Below are positions 28,964 through 39,203 of a stretch of 64,000 bases of DNA, in pieces. The notes below the pieces were generated by a model. That model was not told the DNA's origin, searched no databases, and was given only the letters and a program-made list of their open reading frames with translations. The translations under genes were made by a program, and so were the position numbers. The stretch comes from Betaproteobacteria bacterium (GTDB lineage: Bacteria > Pseudomonadota > Gammaproteobacteria > Burkholderiales > Burkholderiaceae_C): the NCBI GenBank assembly GCA_947453725.1, contig CANGHH010000004.1, positions 268,119 to 332,118 of the forward strand, read 5' to 3'. Numbering within the stretch: the stretch's first letter is position 1; each line of letters begins with the position of its first letter.

Positions 28964-31756
28964 ATGAAAAATCGATCATCACGCCGCATCCTGACCCGCT
29001 GCCTGCCCTTCACGCTGGCAGCCCTGCTCGTGGCCTGCAGCGGCGGGGGCAGCGGCACCGGCGCCGAGCAGATCGCTGCGGCCAAGACCTTGATCGAGAA
29101 AAAGGACCTCAAGGCCGCGGTCATCGAACTGAAGAACGCGCTGCAGAAGAACCCGAAGTCGGCCGAAGCGCGATTGCTGCTCGGCAAGACGCTGCTCGAA
29201 GGCGGCGACCCGGTGACCGCTCTGGTCGAACTGCTGAAGGCGCAGGAGTTGCAGATCGCCGACGAGTTGGTGATCCCCGAGATCGCACGCGCGATGCTGA
29301 TGGCGGGCGACGAGACCAAGCTGCTGACCCAGTACGGCACGCTGGTGCTGAAGGACGACCGGGCGGCTGCCGACCTGAAGACCTCGCTGGCCACCGCTCT
29401 GGCGATCAAGGCCAACCTGCCCAGCGCCAAGAGCATGCTCGAGGAAGCCCTGCGCCTGAGGCCCGGATTCGGACCAGCCCTGATCGTGCAGGCCCGCCTG
29501 GCTGCGTCGGAAGGGGATGTCGATGGCGCCCTGGTGCTGCTGGACCAGGTGCTGGCGGGCGACGCCGGCAACGAACGCGCCGGCGCGCTGAAGGGCGAGT
29601 ACCTGCTGCATGGCAAGCGCGACCCCGAGGGCGCCATCGCGGCCTACCGACAGCTGCTGCAGGTCCGCAGCGGTTCGGTCATCGCACGCGCGGCGGTGAC
29701 CAACATCCTGTTCCAGCAGAAGAAGCTGCCCGAAGCGCGGGCCGAGTTCGAACTGCTGAAGCAGGGCGCCCCGGAGCATCCGGAAACGCTGCTGATGCAG
29801 GCCCAGCTGGCCTTCATGGACGGCGACCTGAAGGCCACGCGCGAGCTCACCGAGCGGCTGTTGAAGGCCTCGCCGAACAACGTGCGGACGCTGGAACTGG
29901 CCGGTGCTGCCGAGTTGCGCGGCAAGAACTACCTGCTGGCCGAATCCCACCTCGCGCAAGCCCTGAAGCTGGCGCCGACGCTGCTGCGCCCGCGTTTGCT
30001 GCTGGCGCAAACCTACCTGCGCGCCGGTCAGGCCGAGAAGTGCCTGCAGGCCTTGCAGCCGGTGCTGGCGTCCAAGGAAGCCGACGCCCTCAGCCTGTCG
30101 CTGGCGGGCGAGGCCTACCTGCAGACGGGCGACCACAAACTCTCGGCGGAAGCCTACCAGCGGGCGCTGAAGGTCGCGCCCGGCAACCCCTCAGTGCGCG
30201 CTTCTGCGGCCATCGCGCAGGTGGCCCGTGGCGACGGCAACGGCGCGGCGGTGGTCGAGTTGGAAGCCGCCGCGGCTGGCGATGCCGGGCCGCGCGCCGA
30301 CCTGGCGCTGATCAGCGCCCGCCTGCGCCATAACGATCTGGCTGGCGCGATGAAAGCCATCGACGCGGTCGAGAAGAAGTTGCCCGACATGCCTTTGGCG
30401 CACCTGCTGCGCGGCCGCGTGCTGTTGTTGAAGAAAGATGCGACCGGCGCCCGGCGCAGCTTCGAGACCGCGCTGGCCAAGGACCCGACCTACTTCCCGG
30501 CCGTGGCCAGCTTGGCCGCGATCGACCTGGCCGACGGCAAGCCCGAGGTGGCCCGCCAGCGCTTCGAGGCCCAGCTCAAGGCCCAACCGAAGAGCTACCA
30601 GGCCAAGCTGGCCATCGCCGAGTTGGAAGCCCGCACCGGCGCGACGGCCGCCACCGTCGCCGCGACGCTGAAGGAAGCCACGCGGATCAATCCGAGCGAG
30701 CCGATGCCGCACCTGATGCTGATCAACCGGCTGATCGGCAGCGGCGACGCCAAGGGTGCCCTGGCCGCCGCGCAGGACGCCAGCGCGGCACTGCCCTACG
30801 ACGCGCAAATTCAGGAAGCACTCGGCATGGCTCAGGTGGCCGCTGGCGACGGCCAGCGAGCGGTGTCGACCTTGAAGAAACTGACCAGCGTGCAGCCCAA
30901 GAACGCCGCCCTGCTGGTACGCCTGGCCGAGGCCTACCGCGTCAGCCAGGATCCCGCCGCCGCGATCGCCACGCTGAAGCAGGCGCTGGAATTGCAGCCG
31001 GACCTGCTGACCGCCCGCGGCGCGCTGATCGGCCTGAGCCTGCAGAGCCAGCAACCCAACGAGGCGCTGGCCCTGGCGCGCGAGCAGCAAAAGCGCACCC
31101 CCAAGGATGCCGCCGGCTACCGCATGGAGGGCGAGATCGAAGCCACGCGCAAGAACTGGGACGCCGCCGTCGCGGCCTTCCGTGCCGCCTTCCAGCGCGA
31201 ACACGACGGCCCGACGGCGGTCAAGCTGCACGCGGCGCTGGTCGCCGGCGGCAAGACCGCTGACGCGGACCGGCTGTCCGCCGAATGGGTCAAGGAAAAT
31301 CCCAAGGACGCGGTGTTCCTCTTCTACCAGGGCGACTTGGCCATGTCGCGCAACGATTTCACCACCGCCGAGTCGCGCTATCGCAGCGTGCTGCTGTTGC
31401 AGCCCAACAATGCCCTGGCCTTGAACAATGTGGCCTGGATGCTGGCGCGCCAGGGCAAGACCGGCGGCGTGGCGATGGCCGAGAAGGCCATCAGCCTGCT
31501 GCCCGACCGCGCGCCCCTGCTCGACACGCTGGCGCTGGCGCTGGAGGCTGACAAGCAGTGGCCCAAGGCCATCGAGGCCCAAGCCCGCGCCATCAAGCTG
31601 GAGCCCGCCGACCCGGGCCTGGTGCTGCGCCTGGCCAAGCTGTACATCCAGAGCGGCGACAAGGCCCGTGCCAAGGCCGAACTGGAGGCGCTGGCCAAGC
31701 TGGGCGACAAGTTCGCCGGGCAGGCCGAAGTGGCGACCTTGATGAAGTCGCTGTGA
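28964..31756 (+). CDS. prsT: XrtA/PEP-CTERM system TPR-repeat lipoprotein PrsT
   Basis: Lipobox 'ALLVACSGGGSG' and about 900 aa of TPR-like repeats, directly after prsK-prsR. Confidence 0.88.
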   Translation: MKNRSSRRILTRCLPFTLAALLVACSGGGSGTGAEQIAAAKTLIEKKDLKAAVIELKNALQKNPKSAEARLLLGKTLLEGGDPVTALVELLKAQELQIADELVIPEIARAMLMAGDETKLLTQYGTLVLKDDRAAADLKTSLATALAIKANLPSAKSMLEEALRLRPGFGPALIVQARLAASEGDVDGALVLLDQVLAGDAGNERAGALKGEYLLHGKRDPEGAIAAYRQLLQVRSGSVIARAAVTNILFQQKKLPEARAEFELLKQGAPEHPETLLMQAQLAFMDGDLKATRELTERLLKASPNNVRTLELAGAAELRGKNYLLAESHLAQALKLAPTLLRPRLLLAQTYLRAGQAEKCLQALQPVLASKEADALSLSLAGEAYLQTGDHKLSAEAYQRALKVAPGNPSVRASAAIAQVARGDGNGAAVVELEAAAAGDAGPRADLALISARLRHNDLAGAMKAIDAVEKKLPDMPLAHLLRGRVLLLKKDATGARRSFETALAKDPTYFPAVASLAAIDLADGKPEVARQRFEAQLKAQPKSYQAKLAIAELEARTGATAATVAATLKEATRINPSEPMPHLMLINRLIGSGDAKGALAAAQDASAALPYDAQIQEALGMAQVAAGDGQRAVSTLKKLTSVQPKNAALLVRLAEAYRVSQDPAAAIATLKQALELQPDLLTARGALIGLSLQSQQPNEALALAREQQKRTPKDAAGYRMEGEIEATRKNWDAAVAAFRAAFQREHDGPTAVKLHAALVAGGKTADADRLSAEWVKENPKDAVFLFYQGDLAMSRNDFTTAESRYRSVLLLQPNNALALNNVAWMLARQGKTGGVAMAEKAISLLPDRAPLLDTLALALEADKQWPKAIEAQARAIKLEPADPGLVLRLAKLYIQSGDKARAKAELEALAKLGDKFAGQAEVATLMKSL

Positions 31757-32601
31757 AGCCGGCGGCCCGTGTGCTGGGCCGCCGCGCAGCCCTGGGCGTC
31801 GCCGGGCGTGCGCTGCTGGCGGCGGCGGCGGCGGGCCGCTCGGGCCTGTTGGGCGCGGCGGCTGCCGCCGACCTGCCCGGCCTGATCGCGTCGGCCAAGC
31901 TGTCGGTGCTGCCGGTGGGCACCTACAGCGCCACCGGCAATCCACGCTTCGAATTCCGCGGCAGCGGTTTCGTGGTCGGCGACGGCAGCCTGGTGGCCAC
32001 CAACTTCCACGTGCTGCCCGAAGCGGCCGAGGCCGAGAGCGGCCCGCAGATGGCCGTGCTGGGCCCGCGCAGCGGCGGCGAGGCGCTGGTTCGCCGGGCC
32101 CGCGTGGTGGCCACCGACCGCCTGCGCGACCTGGTCTTGCTGCAGGTCGAAGGCGCGCCGATGGTGCCACTGGCGCTGGCCGAGGCCGGCGCCGCGCGCG
32201 AAGGGCTGAGCATCGCGCTGATGGGTTTCCCGATCGGCGGCACCCTGGGCTTTTCGGTGGTCACCCACCGCGGCATCATCGCCTCGCTGACCACGGTGGC
32301 GCTGCCGGCACCGACGGCCCGCCAGCTGGACCCCCGGGCGGTGGCGCGGCTGCGTGAGGGCAACTTCGAAGTGCTGCAACTCGACGCCACGGCCTACCCG
32401 GGCAACAGCGGCGGCCCGGTCATCGACATCGAGACCGGCATGGTACTGGGCGTGGTCAACCAGGTGCTGGTCAAAGGCAGCCGGGAAAGCGCGCTGTCCA
32501 GCCCGACGGGCATCACCTATGCCATACCGGTGCGGCTGCTGCGCGAACTGATCAGCGACCTGCAGCGCAACCGCAGCGAAGGCGGCAAGCCGCCGGTCTG
32601 A
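31753..32601 (+). CDS. Trypsin-like (S1-type) serine protease with N-terminal export signal
   Basis: 'GSGFVVGDGSLVATNFHVL' (His), 'DLVLLQVEG' (Asp), 'DATAYPGNSGGPVIDIETG' (Ser); GTG overlaps the prsT TGA. Confidence 0.8.
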   Translation: MKPAARVLGRRAALGVAGRALLAAAAAGRSGLLGAAAAADLPGLIASAKLSVLPVGTYSATGNPRFEFRGSGFVVGDGSLVATNFHVLPEAAEAESGPQMAVLGPRSGGEALVRRARVVATDRLRDLVLLQVEGAPMVPLALAEAGAAREGLSIALMGFPIGGTLGFSVVTHRGIIASLTTVALPAPTARQLDPRAVARLREGNFEVLQLDATAYPGNSGGPVIDIETGMVLGVVNQVLVKGSRESALSSPTGITYAIPVRLLRELISDLQRNRSEGGKPPV

Positions 32602-32613
32602 CCCGGCGGCGGC

Positions 32614-33621
32614 TCAGACCCGGTAGTAGCTGCGGTACCAGGCCACGAAGCGGGCCACCCCGGTGCGCAGGTCGGTGGCGGGCGCACAGCCGACCCAGTC
32701 GCGCAGGGCCTGGACATCGGCGTGCGAAGCCGGCACGTCGCCGGCCTGCAGCGGCAGCAGGTTCAGCTGCGCCTTCAGACCCAGCGCGTCCTCGATGCAG
32801 GCGATGAAATCGAGCAGCGGCACCGGTCGCTGGTTGCCGATGTTGAAGACCCGGAAGGGCGCCAGCGCGGTCGCCGGATCGGGCTGGTCGGCGCGGTAGG
32901 CCGGGTCGGGCTCGGCCGCCTTGTCGAGCACGCGGACCACGCCTTCGACGATGTCGTCGACATAGGTGAAGTCGCGCTGCATCCGGCCCTCGTTGAAGAC
33001 GTCGATCGGTCGGCCTTCCAGGATCGCCTTCGTGAACAGGAACAGCGCCATGTCCGGCCGACCCCAGGGCCCGTAGACCGTGAAGAAGCGCAGCCCGGTG
33101 GTCGGCAGGCGGAACAGATGGCTGTAGGTGTGGGCCATCAGCTCATTGGCCTTCTTGGTGGCCGCGTACAGGCTGACCGGGTGGTCAACGCCGTCGTGTT
33201 CGGAAAACGGCATGCGGCTGTTGCCGCCATAGACGCTGGAACTCGAGGCGTAGACGAGGTGCTGCACGGCGCTGTGGCGGCAACCTTCCAGCACGTTCAT
33301 GAAGCCGACAATGTTGCTGTCGATGTAGGCGTTGGGGTTCTTCAGCGAATAGCGCACACCAGCCTGTCCGGCCAGGTGGACGACGCGGTCAAAGCGTTCG
33401 GCGTCGAACAGCGCGGCCATGCCGGGGCGGTCGGCCAGGTCGAGCTTGACGAAGCGAAAACCGGGTTGCGCGCTCAGCTGCGCCAGCCGCGCCTGCTTCA
33501 GCGCCACGTCGTAGTAGTCGTTGAGGTTGTCCAGGCCGACGACCTCATCACCGCGCGCCAGCAGGCGCAGCGCGGTGGCCATGCCGATGAAGCCGGCGGC
33601 ACCGGTGAGCAGGACTTTCAT
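32614..33621 (-). CDS. NAD-dependent sugar epimerase (UDP-glucuronate 4-epimerase-like)
   Basis: '[42 protein letters not shown]', 'SSSSVYGGN', 'YAATKKANE'. Confidence 0.88.
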   Translation of the reverse strand: MKVLLTGAAGFIGMATALRLLARGDEVVGLDNLNDYYDVALKQARLAQLSAQPGFRFVKLDLADRPGMAALFDAERFDRVVHLAGQAGVRYSLKNPNAYIDSNIVGFMNVLEGCRHSAVQHLVYASSSSVYGGNSRMPFSEHDGVDHPVSLYAATKKANELMAHTYSHLFRLPTTGLRFFTVYGPWGRPDMALFLFTKAILEGRPIDVFNEGRMQRDFTYVDDIVEGVVRVLDKAAEPDPAYRADQPDPATALAPFRVFNIGNQRPVPLLDFIACIEDALGLKAQLNLLPLQAGDVPASHADVQALRDWVGCAPATDLRTGVARFVAWYRSYYRV

Positions 33622-33785
33622 GGGTGGATGCAAGCGCTGCGGGCGCGTGTGGTCGGTGCGTGGAAACATTCTGACACCCGAATGATGGGGCACGCGGCTG
33701 GTCACCGTCAGCGGCAGCGGGCCGGCAGCAACAGCGCACGCCGCAGCGGCCGAGCCCGGGGTCGGGCTCGCGCCAGTCGGCCATT

Positions 33786-34388
33786 TCAGAGGATCAGCGC
33801 CGCCGTGTCGAAGGGCAGGCGCGGCCCGCGCGGGTGGTTGCCGCTGGCATCGCCATGGCCGATGTTGACCAGGAAGTTGGCGGCCCAGCGGCCGTCGGGG
33901 AAGAACTCGGCGTTGACCTTGGCGGCGTCGAAGCCGCTCATCGCACCGCAGTCCAGCCCCAGCAGGCGCGCGGCCACCATCAGGTAGGCGCCTTGCAGGC
34001 TGCTGTTGCGGAAGGCGGTGGCTTCGCGCAGCGCGGCGTTGCCGGCAAACAGGGCCTGCGCGCCGGGCATCACCGGGAACTGGGTGGGCAGCTGCTCGTG
34101 GAAGGCCGGGTCCATGGCCACGATGACGACCACCGGCGCAGCCATGGTCTTGTCGGCATTGCCCGGTGACAGCGCCGGCTTCAGCCGCTGCTTGGCGGCG
34201 TCGCTGCGCAGGAAGAGGTAGCGGCCGGGCTGGGCGTTCATCGACGTCGGGCCCCACTTCATCAAGTCGTAGAGCTGGTGCAGCGTCTCGTCGCTGAGCG
34301 CATCGGGCCTGAACTTGTTGAAGGTACGGGCGGCGGTGAAGGCCTGCTCGAGGGCGGTGGCCTGGGCTGTGTCGAGGGCTGCGGTCAT
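33786..34388 (-). CDS. Nitroreductase family protein, malonic semialdehyde reductase-like
   Basis: '[40 protein letters not shown]' RutE-like N-terminus. Confidence 0.8.
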   Translation of the reverse strand: MTAALDTAQATALEQAFTAARTFNKFRPDALSDETLHQLYDLMKWGPTSMNAQPGRYLFLRSDAAKQRLKPALSPGNADKTMAAPVVVIVAMDPAFHEQLPTQFPVMPGAQALFAGNAALREATAFRNSSLQGAYLMVAARLLGLDCGAMSGFDAAKVNAEFFPDGRWAANFLVNIGHGDASGNHPRGPRLPFDTAALIL

Positions 34389-34446
34389 GAGGGCTCCGGG
34401 GTGGAAAGCACCATCCTAGCAACGCGCCTGGACCGAGAATACCGGG

Positions 34447-35007
34447 ATGCAAACCGACCGCCTGCCCCCGATCCCGCCCGAGCGCTGGACACCCGCCCAG
34501 CGCGAGCTGGCCGAAGAAATCATCAGCGGCCCGCGCGGCGCGCTGGTCTCGCCCTTCATCCCGCTGCTGCGCAGCCCCGAGTTGATGGCCCACGCCCAGC
34601 GCATGGGCGAATACCTGCGCTACCGCAGCGCCATCGGCCAGCGGCTGTCGGAGCTGGCCATCCTGGTCACCGCGCGGGCCTGGTCGCAGCCCGTCGAATG
34701 GGCCATCCACGCACCGATCGCGCTGCGCGAGGGCATCTCCGCCGAGACCATCGCGGCCATCGCCGAAGGCCGCCGCCCGGCGCTGCTGAGCAAGGAGGAA
34801 GCCGCGGTCCACGACTTCTGCAGCGAGCTGCACGCCGAGAAGGCCGTCAGCGATGCCACCTGGGCGCGCGCCGTCGCGTGTTTCGGCGAGCAGGGCACGG
34901 TCGACCTGGTCGGCATCAACGGCTACTACACGCTGCTGTCGATGGTCATGAACGCTGCGGGCACGCCGGCGCCGCCGAGCGATGCGCCGGCGCTGCCGCC
35001 GCTCTGA
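34447..35007 (+). CDS. Carboxymuconolactone decarboxylase family protein
   Basis: '[33 protein letters not shown]...[41 protein letters not shown]' CMD pattern. Confidence 0.82.
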   Translation: MQTDRLPPIPPERWTPAQRELAEEIISGPRGALVSPFIPLLRSPELMAHAQRMGEYLRYRSAIGQRLSELAILVTARAWSQPVEWAIHAPIALREGISAETIAAIAEGRRPALLSKEEAAVHDFCSELHAEKAVSDATWARAVACFGEQGTVDLVGINGYYTLLSMVMNAAGTPAPPSDAPALPPL

Positions 35008-35019
35008 AGACACCACCGC

Positions 35020-35733
35020 ATGCAGAAACGCCCCACAGCCCTGGCATTCGATGTCTTCGGCACCGTCGTCGACTGGCACGGCGGCATCGTCGCCGCAGTC
35101 GCCCCCTTGGCGGCTGCCCGCGGCGTCACGGTCGACGCTTCGGCCTTCGCCCTCGACTGGCGCGCCGGCTACCCGCTGGCGATGGACCGCGTGCGGCGCG
35201 GCGAACTGCCCTGGCTGCACATCGACGCGCTGCACCGGATGATCCTGGACGGGATCGTCGGCCGCCACGGCCTGGACGGCCTCAGCGAGGCCGAACGCGT
35301 GCAGCTGAACCGCGCCTGGCACCGCCTGCCGGCCTGGCCCGATAGCGTGCGCGGGCTGACCCGGCTGAAGGCGCGGCACACGATCACGCCGCTGTCGAAC
35401 GGCAACTTCTCGCTGCTGACCGACATGGCCAAGCAGGCCGCGTTGCCCTGGGACTGCGTGATCTCGGCCGAACTCTTCCAGCACTACAAGCCCGACCCCG
35501 AGGTCTACCTCGGCTGCGCGCACCTGCTGGGCATCGCGCCGGGCGAGCTGATGATGGTGGCCTGCCATCCCAGCGACCTGCGCGCCGCGCGCGACAACGG
35601 CCTGCGTACGGCCTACGTCCGGCGGCCCTTGGAATGCGGTCCGCAGACCACCTTGCCGGCGGTGGCCGACGGCGAATTCGACATCGTGGCCACCAGCTTC
35701 GAAGACCTGGCCGACCAGCTGGGCGCGGCCTGA
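35020..35733 (+). CDS. Haloacid dehalogenase type II (HAD superfamily)
   Basis: '[12 protein letters not shown]', '[42 protein letters not shown]'. Confidence 0.85.
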   Translation: MQKRPTALAFDVFGTVVDWHGGIVAAVAPLAAARGVTVDASAFALDWRAGYPLAMDRVRRGELPWLHIDALHRMILDGIVGRHGLDGLSEAERVQLNRAWHRLPAWPDSVRGLTRLKARHTITPLSNGNFSLLTDMAKQAALPWDCVISAELFQHYKPDPEVYLGCAHLLGIAPGELMMVACHPSDLRAARDNGLRTAYVRRPLECGPQTTLPAVADGEFDIVATSFEDLADQLGAA

Positions 35734-35769
35734 CAGCGCGCTGCGCATCGCGCCGCGGCCGTCAGCCGA

Positions 35770-36681
35770 TCAGCCCGGCGCGGCCATGCGCTCGCGCATC
35801 ATGACCACCAGCGCCTGCGCGGCGGGCGACAGGGTCGCCGGGTCGCGCATCGCCAGCAGCAGCTTGCGCTGCGCGTCCAGCCCCTGCAGCGCGACCACCT
35901 GCAGGCCGAGCGCCTCGGCGTACACGGCTGCGCCGGCACGCGGCAGGATGGCCAGGCCCAGTCCGGCCGCGACCATCCGGCACATCACGTCGAAGCTGCG
36001 CACCTGCACGCGCAGACGGAAGTTGCGGCCGACCGCCTCGGCGGCGCCGCTGATCTTGCGCGTCAACGACGCCGAGCGGGCGAGGCAGATGAAGTCGTGG
36101 TCCAGCGCACGCGAAAAATCCGCCGTGGCACCTGCCGCCAGGTCGTGGTCCCGCGGCGCCAGCAGCACCAGTTCGTCGACCTCGCAAACGAAGCTGACCA
36201 GGCCTTCGCTGGGCGTGTTCTCGCCGATCACCGCCAGCTCGGCCGTGCCCAGCGCGACGGCGCGGACCGAGTCTTCGCTGATCGCGTCTTCCAGGTCGAT
36301 GCGCACCTCGGGGTGCTGCACCGCGTAGGCCGCCAGCAGCGTGGGCAGAAAGCCGCCCAGCGCCGAGGGGTTGGCCCACAGCCGCAAGTGGCCGCTGATG
36401 CCGGTGTGGAAGTCGGCGATGGCCAGCGCCATGCGCTCCAGGTGGGCGACGAGTTCGATCGCATGGCGGTGCAAGGTCTGCCCGCCGGCGGTCGCGGTGA
36501 CGCCGCGCGGACTGCGCTGCAGCAGCGCGATGCCGCAGTGGTGCTCCAGGTCGGCGATGCGCTTGCTGGCGGCCGCCAAGCTGATGCCGTAGCGGTCGGC
36601 GCCGGCCGTCAGGCTGCCGGCGTCGAGCACCGCGACGAAGAGCCGCAGCGTTACCAGGTCGAGTCGGTTCAGGTTGATCAC
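35770..36681 (-). CDS. LysR family transcriptional regulator
   Basis: N-terminal HTH 'LDLVTLRLFVAVLDAGSLTAGADRYGISLAAASKRIADLEHHCGIALLQRSPRGVTAT'; GTG start. Confidence 0.9.
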   Translation of the reverse strand: MINLNRLDLVTLRLFVAVLDAGSLTAGADRYGISLAAASKRIADLEHHCGIALLQRSPRGVTATAGGQTLHRHAIELVAHLERMALAIADFHTGISGHLRLWANPSALGGFLPTLLAAYAVQHPEVRIDLEDAISEDSVRAVALGTAELAVIGENTPSEGLVSFVCEVDELVLLAPRDHDLAAGATADFSRALDHDFICLARSASLTRKISGAAEAVGRNFRLRVQVRSFDVMCRMVAAGLGLAILPRAGAAVYAEALGLQVVALQGLDAQRKLLLAMRDPATLSPAAQALVVMMRERMAAPG

Positions 36682-36687
36682 GTCATC

Positions 36688-36715
36688 CTCAATGCGCCGT
36701 TGAGCCTACCTCAAC
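36688..36715. promoter_or_regulatory. Candidate LysR operator with alternating CTCAA/TTGAG half-sites
   Basis: CTCAATGCGCCGTTGAGCCTACCTCAAC contains the perfect dyad GTTGAG-N5-CTCAAC and a second CTCAA/TTGAG pair, in the divergent intergenic region. Confidence 0.5.
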
Positions 36716-36802
36716 GCATCAAGAAGGGCGCTCCGGCGCAACCCACGTCAAGATCCCAGCAAACAAGCAGACAGGCCCGAGCACGGGTCGAACGGAGACA
36801 AA

Positions 36803-37561
36803 TTGTTGAGTCCTCGCACCTACCGCATCGGCCAGATCGTACCCAGCTCCAACACCACGATGGAGACCGAGGTGCCGGCGCTGCTGCGCGCCCGCGAGCT
36901 GATCGCCCCCGAGCGCTTCACCTTCCACAGCAGCCGCATGCGCATGCAGAAGGTGACTCGGGAAGAGCTGGCCGCGATGGACCGCGACTCCGACCGCTGC
37001 GCGCTGGAACTGGCCGACGCACGCATGGACGTGCTCGGCTACGCCTGCCTGGTGGCCATCATGAGCATGGGTCCGGGTTACCACCGGGTCAGCGAAAAGC
37101 GCCTGCACGAACGCACGGTCGAAGCCGGCGGTCCGGCGCCTATCGTCACCAGCGCCGGCGCCCTGGTCGACGGCCTGAAAACGCTGGGTGCGAAACGCGT
37201 GGCCATCCTGACGCCCTACATGAAGCCGCTGACGCAACTGGTCATCGACTACATCGAAGCCGAAGGCATCGAGGTCGTCGACAGCCTGTCGCTGGAGATC
37301 GCTGACAACCTGGAAGTCGGCCGGCAGGATCCGCTGGCGCCGATCGAACTGACCAAGCGCCTGAACACGAAGAACGTCGACGCGGTGGTGGCCTCGGCCT
37401 GCGTGCAGATGCCGTCGCTCGGCTCGATACAGGCCATCGAGGACCGGGTTGGCATGCCCGTGGTTTCGTCGGCTGTATGCACCACTTTCATGATGTTGCG
37501 CAAGCTGGGTTTGGCCGCCCACGTGCCGGGCCATGGCTCGCTACTATCCGGGCAGTTTTGA
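36803..37561 (+). CDS. Maleate cis-trans isomerase / Asp-Glu racemase-family protein
   Basis: 'IGQIVPSSNTTMETEVPALL', two candidate catalytic Cys contexts 'GYACLVAIMSMG' and 'VASACVQMPSL'; TTG start. Confidence 0.75.
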   Translation: MLSPRTYRIGQIVPSSNTTMETEVPALLRARELIAPERFTFHSSRMRMQKVTREELAAMDRDSDRCALELADARMDVLGYACLVAIMSMGPGYHRVSEKRLHERTVEAGGPAPIVTSAGALVDGLKTLGAKRVAILTPYMKPLTQLVIDYIEAEGIEVVDSLSLEIADNLEVGRQDPLAPIELTKRLNTKNVDAVVASACVQMPSLGSIQAIEDRVGMPVVSSAVCTTFMMLRKLGLAAHVPGHGSLLSGQF

Positions 37562-37603
37562 CCCATCAGCGTCGCTGCTGAAACCATAAAAGAGGAGACA
37601 AGC

Positions 37604-38629
37604 ATGACCACCACCCGCCGCACCTTCGTCACCGGCCTGGCCGCTGCGCCTTCGCTGTTGCTACCCGCCCGCCTTGCGTTCGCCAGCGAGCCGCTGAAGA
37701 TCTCGCACCAGTTCCCGGGCGGATCGGACAAGGAAGGCGACTTCCGCCACCGCCTGTGCGTGAAGTTTGCCGACGCGCTGGACAAGCGCAGCAACGGCGC
37801 GCTGAAGGCCAACGTCTACCCGGGCTCGTCGCTGATGAAGGTCAACGCCCAGTTCAGCGCCGCACGCAAAGGCGCGCTGGACATGACGCTGATCCCGCTG
37901 CCCTACGCCGGCGGTGAAGTGGCCGAGCTGAACATCGCGCTGATGCCCGGCCTGGTGACCAGCTACGAGCAGGGCTACAAGTGGAAGACGGCCGAAGTGG
38001 GCAAGGCGCTGACCGACCTGCTGGCCGACAAGGGGCTGATCATCGTCACCTGGATCTGGCAGGCTGGCGGCGCCGCCAGCCGCAACGCGCCGATCATCGC
38101 GCCGGAAGACGTCAAGGGCCTGAAGTTCCGTGGCGGCAGCCGCGAGATGGACCTGGTCGCCAAGGCCGCCGGCGCGACCACGCTGTCGCTGCCGTCCAAC
38201 GAAACCTACGCCGCGATGCAGACCGGCGCGGTCGACGTGGTCACCACCTCGGCGACCAGCCTGCTCAGCTTCCGGCTGCAGGAGGTGAGCAAGCACCTGA
38301 CCATCAGCAAGACCGGCAAGAGCTACTGGTTCATGCTGGAACCGCTGCTGATGAGCAAGGCCATCTTCGACAAGCTGCCGAAGGACCAGCAGTCGCTGAT
38401 CATGACCGTGGGCGCCGAGATGGAGAAGTTCGCGCTGGAAGGCGCTCGCGCCGACGACGCGCAGGTGGCTGACGCCTACATCAAGGCCGGCGCCAAGGTC
38501 TACGACCTGCCCGACGCGGCCCTGGCCAAGTGGGTGGCGCTGGCGCGCACCACGGCGTGGAAGGACTACGCCGAGAAGAACGAAGGCAGCGCCAAGCTGC
38601 TGAAGCTGGCCGAAAAAGTCCCGGCCTGA
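37604..38629 (+). CDS. TRAP transporter substrate-binding protein (DctP family)
   Basis: Export signal, 'KISHQFPGGSDKEGDFRHRLCVKFADALDKRSNGALKANVYPGSSL', 'GLKFRGGSREMDLVAKAAGATTLSLPSNETYAAMQTGAVDVV'. Confidence 0.88.
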   Translation: MTTTRRTFVTGLAAAPSLLLPARLAFASEPLKISHQFPGGSDKEGDFRHRLCVKFADALDKRSNGALKANVYPGSSLMKVNAQFSAARKGALDMTLIPLPYAGGEVAELNIALMPGLVTSYEQGYKWKTAEVGKALTDLLADKGLIIVTWIWQAGGAASRNAPIIAPEDVKGLKFRGGSREMDLVAKAAGATTLSLPSNETYAAMQTGAVDVVTTSATSLLSFRLQEVSKHLTISKTGKSYWFMLEPLLMSKAIFDKLPKDQQSLIMTVGAEMEKFALEGARADDAQVADAYIKAGAKVYDLPDAALAKWVALARTTAWKDYAEKNEGSAKLLKLAEKVPA

Positions 38630-38645
38630 TCGACGAGACGCCGCC

Positions 38646-39203
38646 ATGAGCCACGGTTTCGAAATCCCCGGCGCCGCGTCCACCGCGGAGCCCCCTGGCC
38701 ACCCCCTGGTGGCCACGCTGGACCGCGCGATGAGGGCCCTGAACCGCGCGGTGATGGTGCCCTGCATGCTGGCGGTCTTCCTGGCCGCCGCCATCCTGAC
38801 CTACAGCGTGGCGGCGCGCTACTTCTTCAAGATCCCGACCGAGTGGCAGGACGAGACCGCCGTGTTCCTGTTGATCGGCGCGACCTTCTTCTCGGGCGCC
38901 TATGTGCAGTCCTACCGCGGCCATGTCGGCGTGGAAGCCATCGCCGGCCTGCTGTCGCCGCGCATGAACCGGCTGCGGATGATGTTCGTCGAGACCATCA
39001 GCTGCACGTTCTGCGCCTTCTTCGCGTGGAAGTCGTGGACGCTGTTCCGCGAGGCCCTGCACGAAGGCCACAGCAGCAACAGCACCTGGGGCCCGCCGCT
39101 GTGGATCCCTTACGGCATCATGGCCACCGGCATGAGCTTGCTGGCGCTGCAACTGCTGCTCGAAGTGCTGGCCCGCTTCGTGAACAAAGGAACATCGAAA
39201 TGA
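38646..39203 (+). CDS. TRAP transporter small permease (DctQ family)
   Basis: Small multi-TM protein with 'IPTEWQDETAVFLLIGATFFSGAY' between dctP- and dctM-type genes. Confidence 0.85.
   Translation: MSHGFEIPGAASTAEPPGHPLVATLDRAMRALNRAVMVPCMLAVFLAAAILTYSVAARYFFKIPTEWQDETAVFLLIGATFFSGAYVQSYRGHVGVEAIAGLLSPRMNRLRMMFVETISCTFCAFFAWKSWTLFREALHEGHSSNSTWGPPLWIPYGIMATGMSLLALQLLLEVLARFVNKGTSK

Noticed and set aside
30191-32170. 659-aa minus-strand ORF opposite prsT and the protease
   Set aside because: Antisense to TPR repeats; the low-complexity repeats mirror the sense repeats.
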